7,197 bases of DNA. Origin: Thiotrichales bacterium. GTDB taxonomy: Bacteria > Pseudomonadota > Gammaproteobacteria > PS1 > Pseudothioglobaceae. Position 1 is the first letter of the stretch. The number at the start of each line of letters is the position of its first letter. The translations under genes were made by a program, and so were the position numbers. The stretch is taken from positions 1 to 7,197 of the forward strand of contig PASI01000001.1 of assembly GCA_002711905.1 (NCBI GenBank). Direction: 5' to 3'. This document shows positions 1 through 7,197 of this stretch, one piece after another. The notes under the pieces were generated by a model. That model was not told the DNA's origin and did not search any database. It was given only the letters and a program-made list of their open reading frames with translations.

Positions 1-706
1 CACCACTTGGTAGTAAGACTTTCCCACCTGCTGACCTTAATACTGCATCTCCAGCAGCTGTATCCCACTCCATAGTTGGTCCAAATCGAGGGTAAACATC
101 AGCCTCACCGCAGGCAACTAAGCAAAACTTTAATGAAGAGCCAATGGAAATTGTATCTTTGATACTATTGCTATTAAGCCAATTATTTGTCGACTCATCT
201 CGGTGAGAGACACTTGCAACAGCAACAGGACCAGAATTTGGGACCGGTCGTATTGTAATTTTTTGAATACCTTTTTCGGATTCTTCAAATGCTCCTGTAG
301 CGCTTGAAGCAAAAAACATACGATCAAGAGCTGGCGCATAGACAACGCCTAAAGTGGGAATTCTATTTTCTATTAGACCAATATTGACAGTAAATGAGCC
401 TAGTCCATCCTTTTTAAGGAATTCTTTCGTACCATCCAATGGGTCAATTAGAAAAAATTGTTCAGTAGCCTCTGCCTGATGACTGCTTGAGTTTTCCTCA
501 GAAATAATTGGGACATCAGGAATTATTTCTTTTAGTTTCTTAAGAATGATATGCTCTGCAGCCTCATCAGCAAGTGTAACGGGAGATCCATCATCTTTAT
601 AGTTAACTTCGATTGAGCTTTCATAAATTTTCATAATCTCGCGACCAGCATCTCGAGCTACTTCTCGCAACTCTTCTAGTAATTGCGAATAATCTATCTG
701 CATCAT
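1..706 (-). CDS. cysQ: 3'(2'),5'-bisphosphate nucleotidase CysQ, C-terminus cut by the window edge
   Basis: CysQ hydrolyses 3'-phosphoadenosine 5'-phosphate (PAP), the by-product of PAPS reduction in sulfate assimilation, to AMP and phosphate. It belongs to the Mg-dependent, Li-sensitive inositol-monophosphatase superfamily and acts in the cytoplasm. The minus frame is open from 706 to the left edge and gives 235 residues. The family metal sites are all visible: SPVTLADEAA at 41-50 (Asp47), ISEEN at 68-72 (Glu70), DPLDGTKEF at 88-96 (Asp88, Asp91) and EWDTAAGD at 213-220 (Asp215). SIGSSLKFCLVA (187-198) and YPRFGP (205-210) match E. coli CysQ closely, which separates it from SuhB-type inositol phosphatases. 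E. coli CysQ has 246 residues, so roughly 20-30 are missing here. The start is one of two adjacent ATGs (704-706 or 701-703). No Shine-Dalgarno is visible in the 17-base gap after the creatinase stop, so translational coupling is likely. Family assignment is firm. Confidence 0.95.
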   Translation of the reverse strand, partial: MMQIDYSQLLEELREVARDAGREIMKIYESSIEVNYKDDGSPVTLADEAAEHIILKKLKEIIPDVPIISEENSSSHQAEATEQFFLIDPLDGTKEFLKKDGLGSFTVNIGLIENRIPTLGVVYAPALDRMFFASSATGAFEESEKGIQKITIRPVPNSGPVAVASVSHRDESTNNWLNSNSIKDTISIGSSLKFCLVACGEADVYPRFGPTMEWDTAAGDAVLRSAGGKVLLPSG

Positions 707-723
707 TTTATGAGGTAATAAAT

Positions 724-1929
724 TTAAGTGATTATATTGTGCTCTGGGCCAAATGGGAATTTTGTAATGTCATAAGCACTATCATCAGTCAGAACCATTA
801 CGTCATGCTCTCTATAGCCTCCTGCCCCTGCTTTACCCTCAGGAATCATAATCATCGGCTCCATAGAAACAACCATGTTTTTTTGAAGGACTGTATCAAT
901 ATCCTCTCTTAATTCAACACCAGCTTCACGGCCATAATAATGAGACAGGACTCCAAAGGAGTGACCATAGCCAAAGGTTCTACTTTCGAGTAAACCATAT
1001 TCTTCAAAAATTTTATTCAGTTCAAGCGCAATATCTTTACAAGCAACCCCAGGCTTGATTAGCTTCATGCCCTCTTCATGAACTTTGACATTTATTTCCC
1101 ATAGCTTCAAAGATGCCTCATCAACATGATCATAAAACAAGGTTCTTTCTAAGGCAACATAATAGCCAGCAATCATTGAAAAGCAGTTAAGACTTAAGAT
1201 ATCTCCTTTCTGAACTTGTCTTGTAGTGACAGGGTTATGTGCACCATCAGTATTGATTCCAGATTGAAACCAAGTCCAAGTATCCATTAGTTCCGAATGA
1301 GGATAGCGCTTTGCAATTTCTCTAACCATGGCTTGCGTAGAGTGAAGTGCAACTTCATGTTCAGGCACTCCTTCTTTAACAGCTTCAACTAGTGCAGCAC
1401 CACCAATATCGCAAACATTTGCCCCCTGGATGATATGAGCTATCTCCTCATCTGATTTAATTGAACGCATTTTCATGCAGTCGACAGAAATATCAACAAA
1501 GTCGGCTTTATCAAAGGCCGCATGAAGTTTATCTAAACGCTCTTTAGTAATATGGTCATATTCAATACCAATTTTTCCACCATTTTTAGCCAGCTGCTGT
1601 AAGGCATAAAAGTAGCTATCTTTTTGCCAGTCTGTATAGACTAAATTTTCACCAAAGGTCCGCCTAAAGGGTTGCCCGCCATCAATATTGGCGGTGACAG
1701 ATGTCACTTTGTCTTGAGTAACTACAAGAGCATAAGGTCTTCCAAATGAACAGTATAGAAAATCACTGTAGTAATTGATGCAATGAATAGAGGTAAAGAT
1801 CACAGTATCAATATTGCTTTGAGCCATATGATTCTTTAGTTTTTGCTGTCTATTTAGGTACTCTTGATCACTAAATGTATGGACGATATTGTCACCATTT
1901 GGTATTAGAATTGTTCTTGGCATGTTCAT
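724..1929 (-). CDS. Creatinase (creatine amidinohydrolase, EC 3.5.3.3)
   Basis: Creatinase hydrolyses creatine to sarcosine and urea. It is a cytoplasmic homodimer with the 'pita-bread' fold of M24 aminopeptidases, but uses no metal. The 401-residue product aligns from end to end, with almost no gaps, to the Pseudomonas putida enzyme as I remember it. The N-terminal MNMPRTI resembles MQMPKTL there, which supports the ATG at 1927-1929. The N-terminal domain (about 1-160) holds INYYSDFLYCSFGRPYALV (51-69), with the substrate-contacting Phe62 and Arg64. The C-terminal domain holds the catalytic His231 in TDGAHNPV, Glu261 in ALERTLF, Arg334 in YYGREAG and Glu357 in SMEPMI, equivalent to P. putida His232, Glu262, Arg335 and Glu358. 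Retention of these residues argues against a generic Xaa-Pro peptidase. The gene follows a 124-base gap with a candidate promoter and lies 17 bases before cysQ. No sarcosine oxidase or urease is in view, so the further fate of the products is not shown. Confidence 0.95.
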   Translation of the reverse strand: MNMPRTILIPNGDNIVHTFSDQEYLNRQQKLKNHMAQSNIDTVIFTSIHCINYYSDFLYCSFGRPYALVVTQDKVTSVTANIDGGQPFRRTFGENLVYTDWQKDSYFYALQQLAKNGGKIGIEYDHITKERLDKLHAAFDKADFVDISVDCMKMRSIKSDEEIAHIIQGANVCDIGGAALVEAVKEGVPEHEVALHSTQAMVREIAKRYPHSELMDTWTWFQSGINTDGAHNPVTTRQVQKGDILSLNCFSMIAGYYVALERTLFYDHVDEASLKLWEINVKVHEEGMKLIKPGVACKDIALELNKIFEEYGLLESRTFGYGHSFGVLSHYYGREAGVELREDIDTVLQKNMVVSMEPMIMIPEGKAGAGGYREHDVMVLTDDSAYDITKFPFGPEHNIIT

Positions 1930-2053
1930 AGTAAAATCCCGGATGTATTTAATTTGAGCGGATGTTAGACAATAATGTTAAGTATAGCAAGCTTTTTTTT
2001 AGAAGAGCTAAGTTTAGATTAGAAAACGCCATAAATTTTTTTCCAAATACTAC
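1930..2053 (-). other. Intergenic gap separating the transporter and creatinase genes
   Basis: This 124-base spacer is the longest non-coding stretch in the window and is strongly AT-rich. It contains an eight-base T run on the plus strand (1993-2000; A8 on the coding strand) and an extended -10-like element at 1981-1989. I found no GC-rich hairpin followed by T on the coding strand, so there is no recognisable intrinsic terminator for the transporter gene. Readthrough from the upstream genes into creatinase therefore remains possible. The creatinase start has only a weak purine stretch (GGGA, seven bases upstream) as a possible ribosome binding site. Confidence 0.6.
1981..1989 (-). promoter_or_regulatory. 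Candidate extended -10 promoter element for creatinase-cysQ
   Basis: On the minus strand this reads TGCTATACT, a close match to the extended -10 form TGnTATAAT of sigma-70 promoters. It lies about 52 bases before the creatinase ATG, which would leave a leader of roughly 45 bases. At the usual 17-18 base spacing there is no good -35 hexamer; an A8 tract fills part of the spacer. Extended -10 promoters can work with a poor -35, so this is a reasonable candidate, but chance matches are common in AT-rich spacers. Confidence 0.4.
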
Positions 2054-2920
2054 TTATTTTGACTTGTTTAAAACATTTTCGCGGACAAACGTATAGACGC
2101 CAGATGCAACAATAATTGCTGCTCCTGTGAGCGTCAGTATATCTGGCCTTTCGGAGAGTATGATGACTGAAAGTAACAATGCAAAGACCAGCCTTGAATA
2201 TCGAAAAGGGGAAATAACTGACATCTCTCCAGTTCTAGCTGCAATAACAATTGAGTAGTAAGCAACGACGCCAAATGCAGAAGCTCCAGCAAAATAAATT
2301 ATTTGCGTTGAGCCCGGAAGTATCATTTCAGTGCTAAATGGAATTAGAAGGAGGCCCGATAAACCAAAAGCCAAGAATGCATACAAAGAAATGGTTACAG
2401 AGGGCAATTGAACTTTTATAGCTCTAGTTGCTAGATCTCGTCCAGCCAAAAACATAGCTCCAAGCAATGCAAATATGGATGCTGGCATAAAGCTCCCAAA
2501 GCCTGGACGTAAAATTAATAGAACGCCCAAAAAGCCTACAAAAACAGCGCTCCATCTTCGCCAACCTACCTTTTCTTTAAAGAAAATTGCTGCCCCAATG
2601 GTTACTAGTAACGGCATAACTTGTATGATTGCAGAGGCTGAAGATAACGGTGTTAAAGCAATAGCTAGAACAAAAAACAAAGCTCCAAAAAGCTCGCATA
2701 GTGTGCGAACAATGATAGGCGCTGTTAACAAATCCCTATGAAAAATCGGCGCACGAGTGAAAAGTCCAATTAACAAGAAAATAATGCTTCCACTGAAACC
2801 AAGAATAATTATGATTTCTGAAATCGGAAGGTCGGCTGAGAGTATTTTAATAAAAAGATCCTCAAATGCAAAGCCAGCCATTGCGAGAATCATAAATAGG
2901 ATGCCCTTTAAGTTATCCAT
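2054..2920 (-). CDS. EamA/DMT-superfamily inner-membrane transporter
   Basis: The 288-residue product has the standard length and layout of the drug/metabolite transporter superfamily: ten hydrophobic helices in two EamA repeats. Helices are roughly at 4-26, 34-54, 67-89, 96-114, 123-139, 145-161, 174-194, 205-227, 240-256 and 260-278. The first repeat ends with the typical block ALTPLSSASAIIQVMPLL (88-105), then FFKEKVGWRRW (113-123) and a LLILRPG turn (134-140). The second repeats this with SPFRYSRLVFALLL (237-250) and LSERPD (255-260). The ATG at 2918-2920 fits the usual KGILFMILAM opening, although the ribosome binding site is weak. It starts 30 bases after the DUF1989 stop and is probably co-transcribed with it. 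Known family members mostly export metabolites and some import them, so substrate and direction cannot be read from sequence. Its position suggests a substrate or product of the neighbouring enzymes. Confidence 0.85.
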   Translation of the reverse strand: MDNLKGILFMILAMAGFAFEDLFIKILSADLPISEIIIILGFSGSIIFLLIGLFTRAPIFHRDLLTAPIIVRTLCELFGALFFVLAIALTPLSSASAIIQVMPLLVTIGAAIFFKEKVGWRRWSAVFVGFLGVLLILRPGFGSFMPASIFALLGAMFLAGRDLATRAIKVQLPSVTISLYAFLAFGLSGLLLIPFSTEMILPGSTQIIYFAGASAFGVVAYYSIVIAARTGEMSVISPFRYSRLVFALLLSVIILSERPDILTLTGAAIIVASGVYTFVRENVLNKSK

Positions 2921-2950
2921 CTTTTTTGATCCAGATATTAAAGTTGAATT

Positions 2951-3814
2951 TTAACTGGAGCCATGACTCCTTGAGTAATTATTTGTTTTCGGCGGAGTCC
3001 ATTGTTTTAAGGAGTCACTTGATGGCTTAAAAATTTCTACTTTTAGTGGGTAACAATTTGCTTTATCACTTGAATGGCTGGAACTACAATCACCACCCGG
3101 ACATGCTGATAATCCTCCTAAAAGATCGATTTCAGCAAAAAACTCTATGAAATCATCTGGCCTAACTGGACTTGCTTTCATGAAGTATTGGTGTGTATTT
3201 TTTGTAAACCCAGTACACATAAAAACATTAAGAACATCGTGAACATCATGCTCAATTTCTTCAATTGGTTTTTGTTGCTGCTCCGAGAGGGCCCTGCATA
3301 AATTCGAGTGACAACAGTAGTGGTACTCCTCATTATTTAATGCGACATGTGTATAGGGGTCGCATCGGGTGCCAATAACATCATGGACACTCCCACCGTC
3401 CTCATCATAGCCATACCAGTCGAGCGTGTCATGAGTAATAGTTGCCATCGGCCTTAAAAATGGAAGGTTTGAATAAAGTCTATCACCAGTACTCACATGA
3501 GTCCCATAAAGTGCACGCGTTTTGCCACTAAAGAAACGTTCATTGATATTATTTTTGTTCCATAAATTTAAATCGCCAACTTGTGGCCCCTCTGTACTAA
3601 CAATTCGAAAAAAACAACCCGCAGGCACTTCAAAAGTTTTAGCGTCTCTTGGAGGTACAATGATAGATTCTATTAGATTCATATTGTCTCTGGCAGATTG
3701 ATAAAGATTTGCGTCGTAGGCCGGTAGATTGTCAATGGGGTAAGATATGATTGGTTTAATTGCACGGCGACTTTTTGCATCATTTGGCTCTGGACTTTGA
3801 TTAATTATTTTCAT
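2951..3814 (-). CDS. DUF1989 protein (urea-carboxylase-associated/carboxyguanidine-deiminase family)
   Basis: The 287-residue product belongs to DUF1989, usually annotated 'urea carboxylase-associated' and sometimes misnamed aminomethyltransferase. Two family members, CgdA and CgdB, form carboxyguanidine deiminase in guanidine degradation; the role of longer single-chain forms like this one is not known to me. The first 50 or so residues are a less conserved lead-in ending in VPPRDAKTF (53-61). The core follows: GPQVGDLNLWN (76-86), ERFFSGKTR (92-100), His106, TITHDTLDWYG (125-135), HDVIGTRCDPYT (144-155), HYCCHSNLCRAL (165-176), HDVLNVFMCTGF (192-203) and SACPGGDCSSSHSSD (236-250). The clustered Cys and His (Cys151, Cys167, Cys168, His169, Cys238, Cys243) suggest metal binding or a catalytic thiol; that is inference. 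The ATG at 3812-3814 has a strong ribosome binding site. It lies 41 bases after the hydantoinase stop, and the two are probably an operon. No urea carboxylase or second DUF1989 subunit is visible. Confidence 0.88.
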   Translation of the reverse strand: MKIINQSPEPNDAKSRRAIKPIISYPIDNLPAYDANLYQSARDNMNLIESIIVPPRDAKTFEVPAGCFFRIVSTEGPQVGDLNLWNKNNINERFFSGKTRALYGTHVSTGDRLYSNLPFLRPMATITHDTLDWYGYDEDGGSVHDVIGTRCDPYTHVALNNEEYHYCCHSNLCRALSEQQQKPIEEIEHDVHDVLNVFMCTGFTKNTHQYFMKASPVRPDDFIEFFAEIDLLGGLSACPGGDCSSSHSSDKANCYPLKVEIFKPSSDSLKQWTPPKTNNYSRSHGSS

Positions 3815-3820
3815 AGTTTT

Positions 3821-3825
3821 CTCCT
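3821..3825 (-). promoter_or_regulatory. Strong ribosome binding site of the DUF1989 gene
   Basis: On the minus strand this reads AGGAG, six bases before the ATG at 3812-3814. It is the only near-consensus Shine-Dalgarno in the window and fixes the start of the DUF1989 gene. The transporter, creatinase and cysQ starts have weak sites or none, so the DUF1989 protein may be translated more strongly than they are. Confidence 0.8.
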
Positions 3826-3855
3826 ATTATTAGAACCACATCAATTATGTTTAGT

Positions 3856-6800
3856 TTAGATAGCTTTCCCAAAGCCCCCACCTCCAGGCGTTTTGAGAAT
3901 AAAAAGATCATTTTCCCCAACCTCTACCTGCCCTTTGGTGCCTAGTCTCGTCACACTCTCATCTGAGTGAATGACATAATTTTCACCAAGAGCTCCTGAT
4001 TCCCCTCCAGATAAACCATAGGGTGGTATTGTTCTGTGGCCTGCGATAATGTTTACTGTCATCGGTTCAAGGAAGCGCATCCTTCTATCTACTCCATCTC
4101 CTCCCATATTCAATCCTTTGCCGCCTGAATTTTTTCTGATACTAAAAGACTCAAGTTGAACTGGAAAGCGCCATTCTAAAACTTCTGGATCAGTCAGTTT
4201 TGAGTTGGTCATGTGGGTATGGACTGCACTACAACCGGGCTGATTGATACTGGCTCCAGATCCACCACAAATTGTTTCATAATTTTGGACTTTGTCGTTA
4301 CCCCAAATAAAATTATTCATTGTCCCTTGTGATGCTGCAAACTCTCCTAGAGCTCCAAGCAAAGTATCAACAATGTATTGTGAAGTCTCAACATTACCTG
4401 AAAAAACAGCTGCTGGATATTGAGGGTTAATCATCGAGCGTTTGGGTATGATTAAATTTAAAGGTTTAAGGCACCCATCATTAAGAGGTATTTCATCATC
4501 CACTAGACAGCGGAAAACATAAAGCACTGCAGCATAACAAATTGAACTTGGAGCGTTATAGTTTCCTGGGTGTTGATTACTTGTGCCAGTGAAGTCAATG
4601 GTTGCAGTGCGATTCACTTTGTCGACGCTTATGGAGACTACGACTTGATGACCGTCATCCATTTTATATGTAAAGCTTGAATCACTAAGAACATCTAAAA
4701 CCCTTCGAACTGACTCTTCAGCGTTGTCTTGAACGTGACCCATGTATGCATGAACAACCTCAAGTCCATAGTGCTTTATTACTTTAATGAGTTCTTGAGA
4801 TCCTTTTTCTGCGGCTGCAACTTGTGCTTTTAAATCGGCAATATTTTGATTAATATTTCGAGCAGGGAACTCAGCTAAGCTTAACAAGTTGTATATTTCG
4901 TTTTCAAGAAATACTCCCTTAGAGACTATGGTGAAGTTGTCAATTAGGACGCCTTCTTCTTTAACATGGGTTGAGTTTGCTGGTGCAGAGCCAGGAACTG
5001 TCCCGCCAATATCAGCATGGTGACCCCTTGTGGCAACGTAGAAAATGACATTCTCATTATTGTCATCAAATACCGGCTTTATAAGGGTAATGTCGGGCAA
5101 ATGAGTTCCTCCATTGTATGGGGCATTTATGAGAAAGGCGTCACCAGGGTTCATTGCGGCAGAATTTTCACGAATGATGGTTTTAATGCATTCACTCATC
5201 GAGCCTAAATGAACTGGAACATGAGGCGCATTTGCCACAAGATTTCCTGTCGGTGAGAATAAGGCACACGAAAAGTCTAAACGCTCTTTTATATTAACAG
5301 AGGAGGCTGTATTCTCAAGTACCATGCCCATTTGTTCTGCAACATTCATAAACAAATTGTTAAATATTTCTAACATAATTGGATCTACACTGGTTCCAAT
5401 AGCGCTAGCCCTTTTAATTTTTTGAGTTCGAGTTAAGATTAAATCATTACTCTCTTTAAGAGTTGCCTCCCATCCAGGCTCAACTATGATTGTGGATGTT
5501 GGTTCAATGATTACAGCGGGTCCAGAGAGTTTTTCATTGGGTTTAATTTCATCCCGATTATAAAAAATAGTTTCCTCAAGCTTTCCATTTATAAATACAT
5601 CTTGCGTTGTAAGAGGCTTAGTTTTTATTTTATTAGGGATAATTATATTTGACTCAAATTGCTCACTTTGACACGAAACCTCTGCTTGGATTGATTCAAT
5701 GATGACTAGCTTTTCTGGTGAGATAAAGCCAAACCTTGCTCTATGTGTATTCTCAAAACAAAGTTTCATGCCTTCAACATTTTCAAATTTAACCGCTAGC
5801 GATGTGTCAGAGTCTTGGTAGCGGAGATAGACGCGATCTGTATATTGAAATAAGTTCTCATTGAGGTTTTGTGAGACTAGATCTTCTTTGCCGTCAAAAT
5901 GAAGTTTTGTGAAACTCTTTGAAAGGTGATTAATCACACCCTTTTCTAGCGGCAATTCAACCGTTAAATCATTTATTGTTCGACTTTCTGCAAGTCCAAT
6001 GCCATAAGCAGATAAAACACCCGCATAAGGATGTAGATGTATTTTTTTTATTCCTAGTCTATCTGCGACTAAGCATGCGTGTTGACCACCCGCACCCCCA
6101 AAACAAGATAAGGCGTAATTACTGACATCATATCCCCGTTGTACTGATATTTTTTTTATAGCGTTGGCCATACTTTCAACAGCAATAGATAAAAATCCCT
6201 CTGCAACAGCTGATGGAGTGACTGTCTTCATAGTTTCTAAAGAAATTTCTTTAGCAAGAGCTGTAAATTTTTTTTTGACTAAACTCAGATCAAGGTTTTG
6301 ATTTGCATTAGGCCCAAAGATTTTAGGAAAAAATTCTGGATTTAATTTACCTAACATCACATTGCAATCTGTAACCGTAAGAGGGCCGCCGTTACGATAA
6401 CAGGCAGGGCCAGGATATGCCCCTGCAGAGTCAGGGCCCACTCGATACCTTGAGCCATCAAAGTGCAGAATTGATCCACCACCTGCTGCCACTGTATTAA
6501 TTAACATCATCGGTGATCTAAGTATTACGCCGGCGACTTTAGTCTCGAGCGTTCTTTCATATTCACCATTGAAGTGACATACATCAGTCGAGGTGCCACC
6601 CATATCAAAACCTATGAGCTTATCAAGTCCAACCTTTTCCCCGGTTTTAACCATGCCAACGACTCCACCAGCTGGTCCTGAGAGAATTGCATCCTTGCCT
6701 TGAAAATAGTTTGCGTCCGTTAAACCGCCATTGGATTGCATAAACATTAATTTCTCAAAGCCTTTTTGAGCGGGACCTAGTGCACTTTTTACTTGATTGA

Positions 6801-7197
6801 CATAGCGACGTAAAATTGGGGATAAGTAAGCATCAACTACTGTCGTATCACCTCTCGGAATGATTTTCATGAGTGGACTAACTCTGTGGCTAACTGAGAT
6901 CTGCTCAAAACCAATTTTTTTGGCAATGGTACTAACTTGTTTTTCATGGCTCTGGTGTCGATAACCATGCATAAAAACAATAGCTATTGATTTAAACCCT
7001 TGATCGAACGCATCTTTTAGTAATTTCTTTGTTTTAATTGGGTCAAGTTTTTTAATTATTTTTCCGTTGATATCAATTCTCTCTTCAATCTCAACAATGT
7101 TCGAATAAAGCATGTCTGGAAGTTTAATATCCAGTGAAAATAATTTAGGTCTTTGCTGATACCCAATTCTTAATATGTCTGCGAAGCCTGAACTGAT
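3856..7197 (-). CDS. Fused hydantoinase A/B (5-oxoprolinase or N-methylhydantoinase type), N-terminus cut by the window edge
   Basis: The family uses ATP to open cyclic amides: 5-oxoproline to glutamate (EC 3.5.2.9) or N-methylhydantoin to N-carbamoylsarcosine (EC 3.5.2.14). The frame is open to the right edge, giving 1113 visible residues. The first 28, including [18 protein letters not shown], match the family before the in-frame ATG at 7111-7113, so that ATG is internal. About 100 residues with the N-terminal GGTFTD phosphate-binding motif should lie outside. Counting from the first visible residue, the HyuA half (to about 595) shows SNGGLT (155-160), SGPAGGVVG (173-181), [12 protein letters not shown] (196-207), AAGGGSI (237-243) and [11 protein letters not shown] (365-375). 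The HyuB half (from about 603) shows [10 protein letters not shown] (638-647), HVPVHLGSM (659-667), [13 protein letters not shown] (692-704), [10 protein letters not shown] (723-732), HTHMTNS (993-999) and TPGGGGFG (1103-1110). Single-chain fusion and several HyuB motifs resemble 5-oxoprolinase; the creatinase neighbour favours N-methylhydantoin. Family is firm, substrate open. Confidence 0.9.
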   Translation of the reverse strand: MSSGFADILRIGYQQRPKLFSLDIKLPDMLYSNIVEIEERIDINGKIIKKLDPIKTKKLLKDAFDQGFKSIAIVFMHGYRHQSHEKQVSTIAKKIGFEQISVSHRVSPLMKIIPRGDTTVVDAYLSPILRRYVNQVKSALGPAQKGFEKLMFMQSNGGLTDANYFQGKDAILSGPAGGVVGMVKTGEKVGLDKLIGFDMGGTSTDVCHFNGEYERTLETKVAGVILRSPMMLINTVAAGGGSILHFDGSRYRVGPDSAGAYPGPACYRNGGPLTVTDCNVMLGKLNPEFFPKIFGPNANQNLDLSLVKKKFTALAKEISLETMKTVTPSAVAEGFLSIAVESMANAIKKISVQRGYDVSNYALSCFGGAGGQHACLVADRLGIKKIHLHPYAGVLSAYGIGLAESRTINDLTVELPLEKGVINHLSKSFTKLHFDGKEDLVSQNLNENLFQYTDRVYLRYQDSDTSLAVKFENVEGMKLCFENTHRARFGFISPEKLVIIESIQAEVSCQSEQFESNIIIPNKIKTKPLTTQDVFINGKLEETIFYNRDEIKPNEKLSGPAVIIEPTSTIIVEPGWEATLKESNDLILTRTQKIKRASAIGTSVDPIMLEIFNNLFMNVAEQMGMVLENTASSVNIKERLDFSCALFSPTGNLVANAPHVPVHLGSMSECIKTIIRENSAAMNPGDAFLINAPYNGGTHLPDITLIKPVFDDNNENVIFYVATRGHHADIGGTVPGSAPANSTHVKEEGVLIDNFTIVSKGVFLENEIYNLLSLAEFPARNINQNIADLKAQVAAAEKGSQELIKVIKHYGLEVVHAYMGHVQDNAEESVRRVLDVLSDSSFTYKMDDGHQVVVSISVDKVNRTATIDFTGTSNQHPGNYNAPSSICYAAVLYVFRCLVDDEIPLNDGCLKPLNLIIPKRSMINPQYPAAVFSGNVETSQYIVDTLLGALGEFAASQGTMNNFIWGNDKVQNYETICGGSGASINQPGCSAVHTHMTNSKLTDPEVLEWRFPVQLESFSIRKNSGGKGLNMGGDGVDRRMRFLEPMTVNIIAGHRTIPPYGLSGGESGALGENYVIHSDESVTRLGTKGQVEVGENDLFILKTPGGGGFGKAI

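Noticed and set aside
130..345. Short minus-strand ORF of 71 codons
   Set aside because: It lies inside cysQ in another frame, matches nothing recognisable, and the cysQ frame has clear conserved motifs across the same bases.
724..1929. Annotation as a generic M24 Xaa-Pro peptidase or ectoine hydrolase (DoeA)
   Set aside because: The near gap-free resemblance to P. putida creatinase and retention of Phe62, Arg64, His231, Glu261, Arg334 and Glu357 equivalents favour creatinase.
2009..2018. Short inverted repeat (CTAA, two bases, TTAG) after the transporter gene as a terminator
   Set aside because: The stem is only four AT-rich base pairs with a two-base loop, too weak to act as an intrinsic terminator.
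2475..2954. Two plus-strand ORFs (2475-2741 and 2757-2954) opposite the transporter gene
   Set aside because: They are antisense shadows of a clear membrane-protein gene; their products are Lys/Pro/Ile-rich without domain features.
5017..5208. Plus-strand ORF of 63 codons
   Set aside because: It is antisense to the conserved HyuB core and has no recognisable features.
7111..7113. ATG on the minus strand as the start of the hydantoinase gene
   Set aside because: The frame stays open for 28 more codons to the window edge, and those codons encode a conserved family segment, so this methionine is internal and the gene is partial.

Overview
The window carries five genes, all on the minus strand and all reading from high to low coordinates, with little intergenic space. 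In transcription order they are: a fused hydantoinase A/B (5-oxoprolinase-type) protein that runs off the right edge; a DUF1989 (urea-carboxylase-associated/carboxyguanidine-deiminase family) protein; a ten-helix EamA/DMT transporter; a creatinase; and CysQ, which runs off the left edge. No RNA genes, mobile elements, CRISPR arrays or long repeats were seen.

The organism is probably a pseudomonadote (proteobacterium) with a compact, rather AT-rich genome (about 40% GC on sampled lines). CysQ resembles the E. coli protein and creatinase resembles the Pseudomonas putida enzyme along their whole visible lengths. Compactness and base composition would suit a free-living marine bacterioplankton lineage, but this is inference and no lineage can be named from the sequence.

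The layout suggests two transcription blocks. The first (7197 to 2054) holds the hydantoinase, DUF1989 and transporter genes, with gaps of 41 and 30 bases. A 124-base gap (1930-2053) follows, holding an extended -10-like promoter. The second block is creatinase and cysQ, 17 bases apart.

The theme is catabolism of small nitrogen compounds around creatine. Creatinase splits creatine to sarcosine and urea. The hydantoinase family opens cyclic imides and lactams with ATP, including N-methylhydantoin, the product of creatinine deamination. DUF1989 includes the subunits of carboxyguanidine deiminase, an enzyme that removes ammonia from a guanidino carbon. A plausible but unproven reading is a creatine/creatinine (guanidino-compound) utilisation locus in which the DUF1989 protein supplies an unassigned deiminase step. 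The conservative alternative is a 5-oxoprolinase operon that happens to lie beside a creatinase gene. CysQ (recycling of the sulfate-assimilation by-product PAP) has no obvious link to either.
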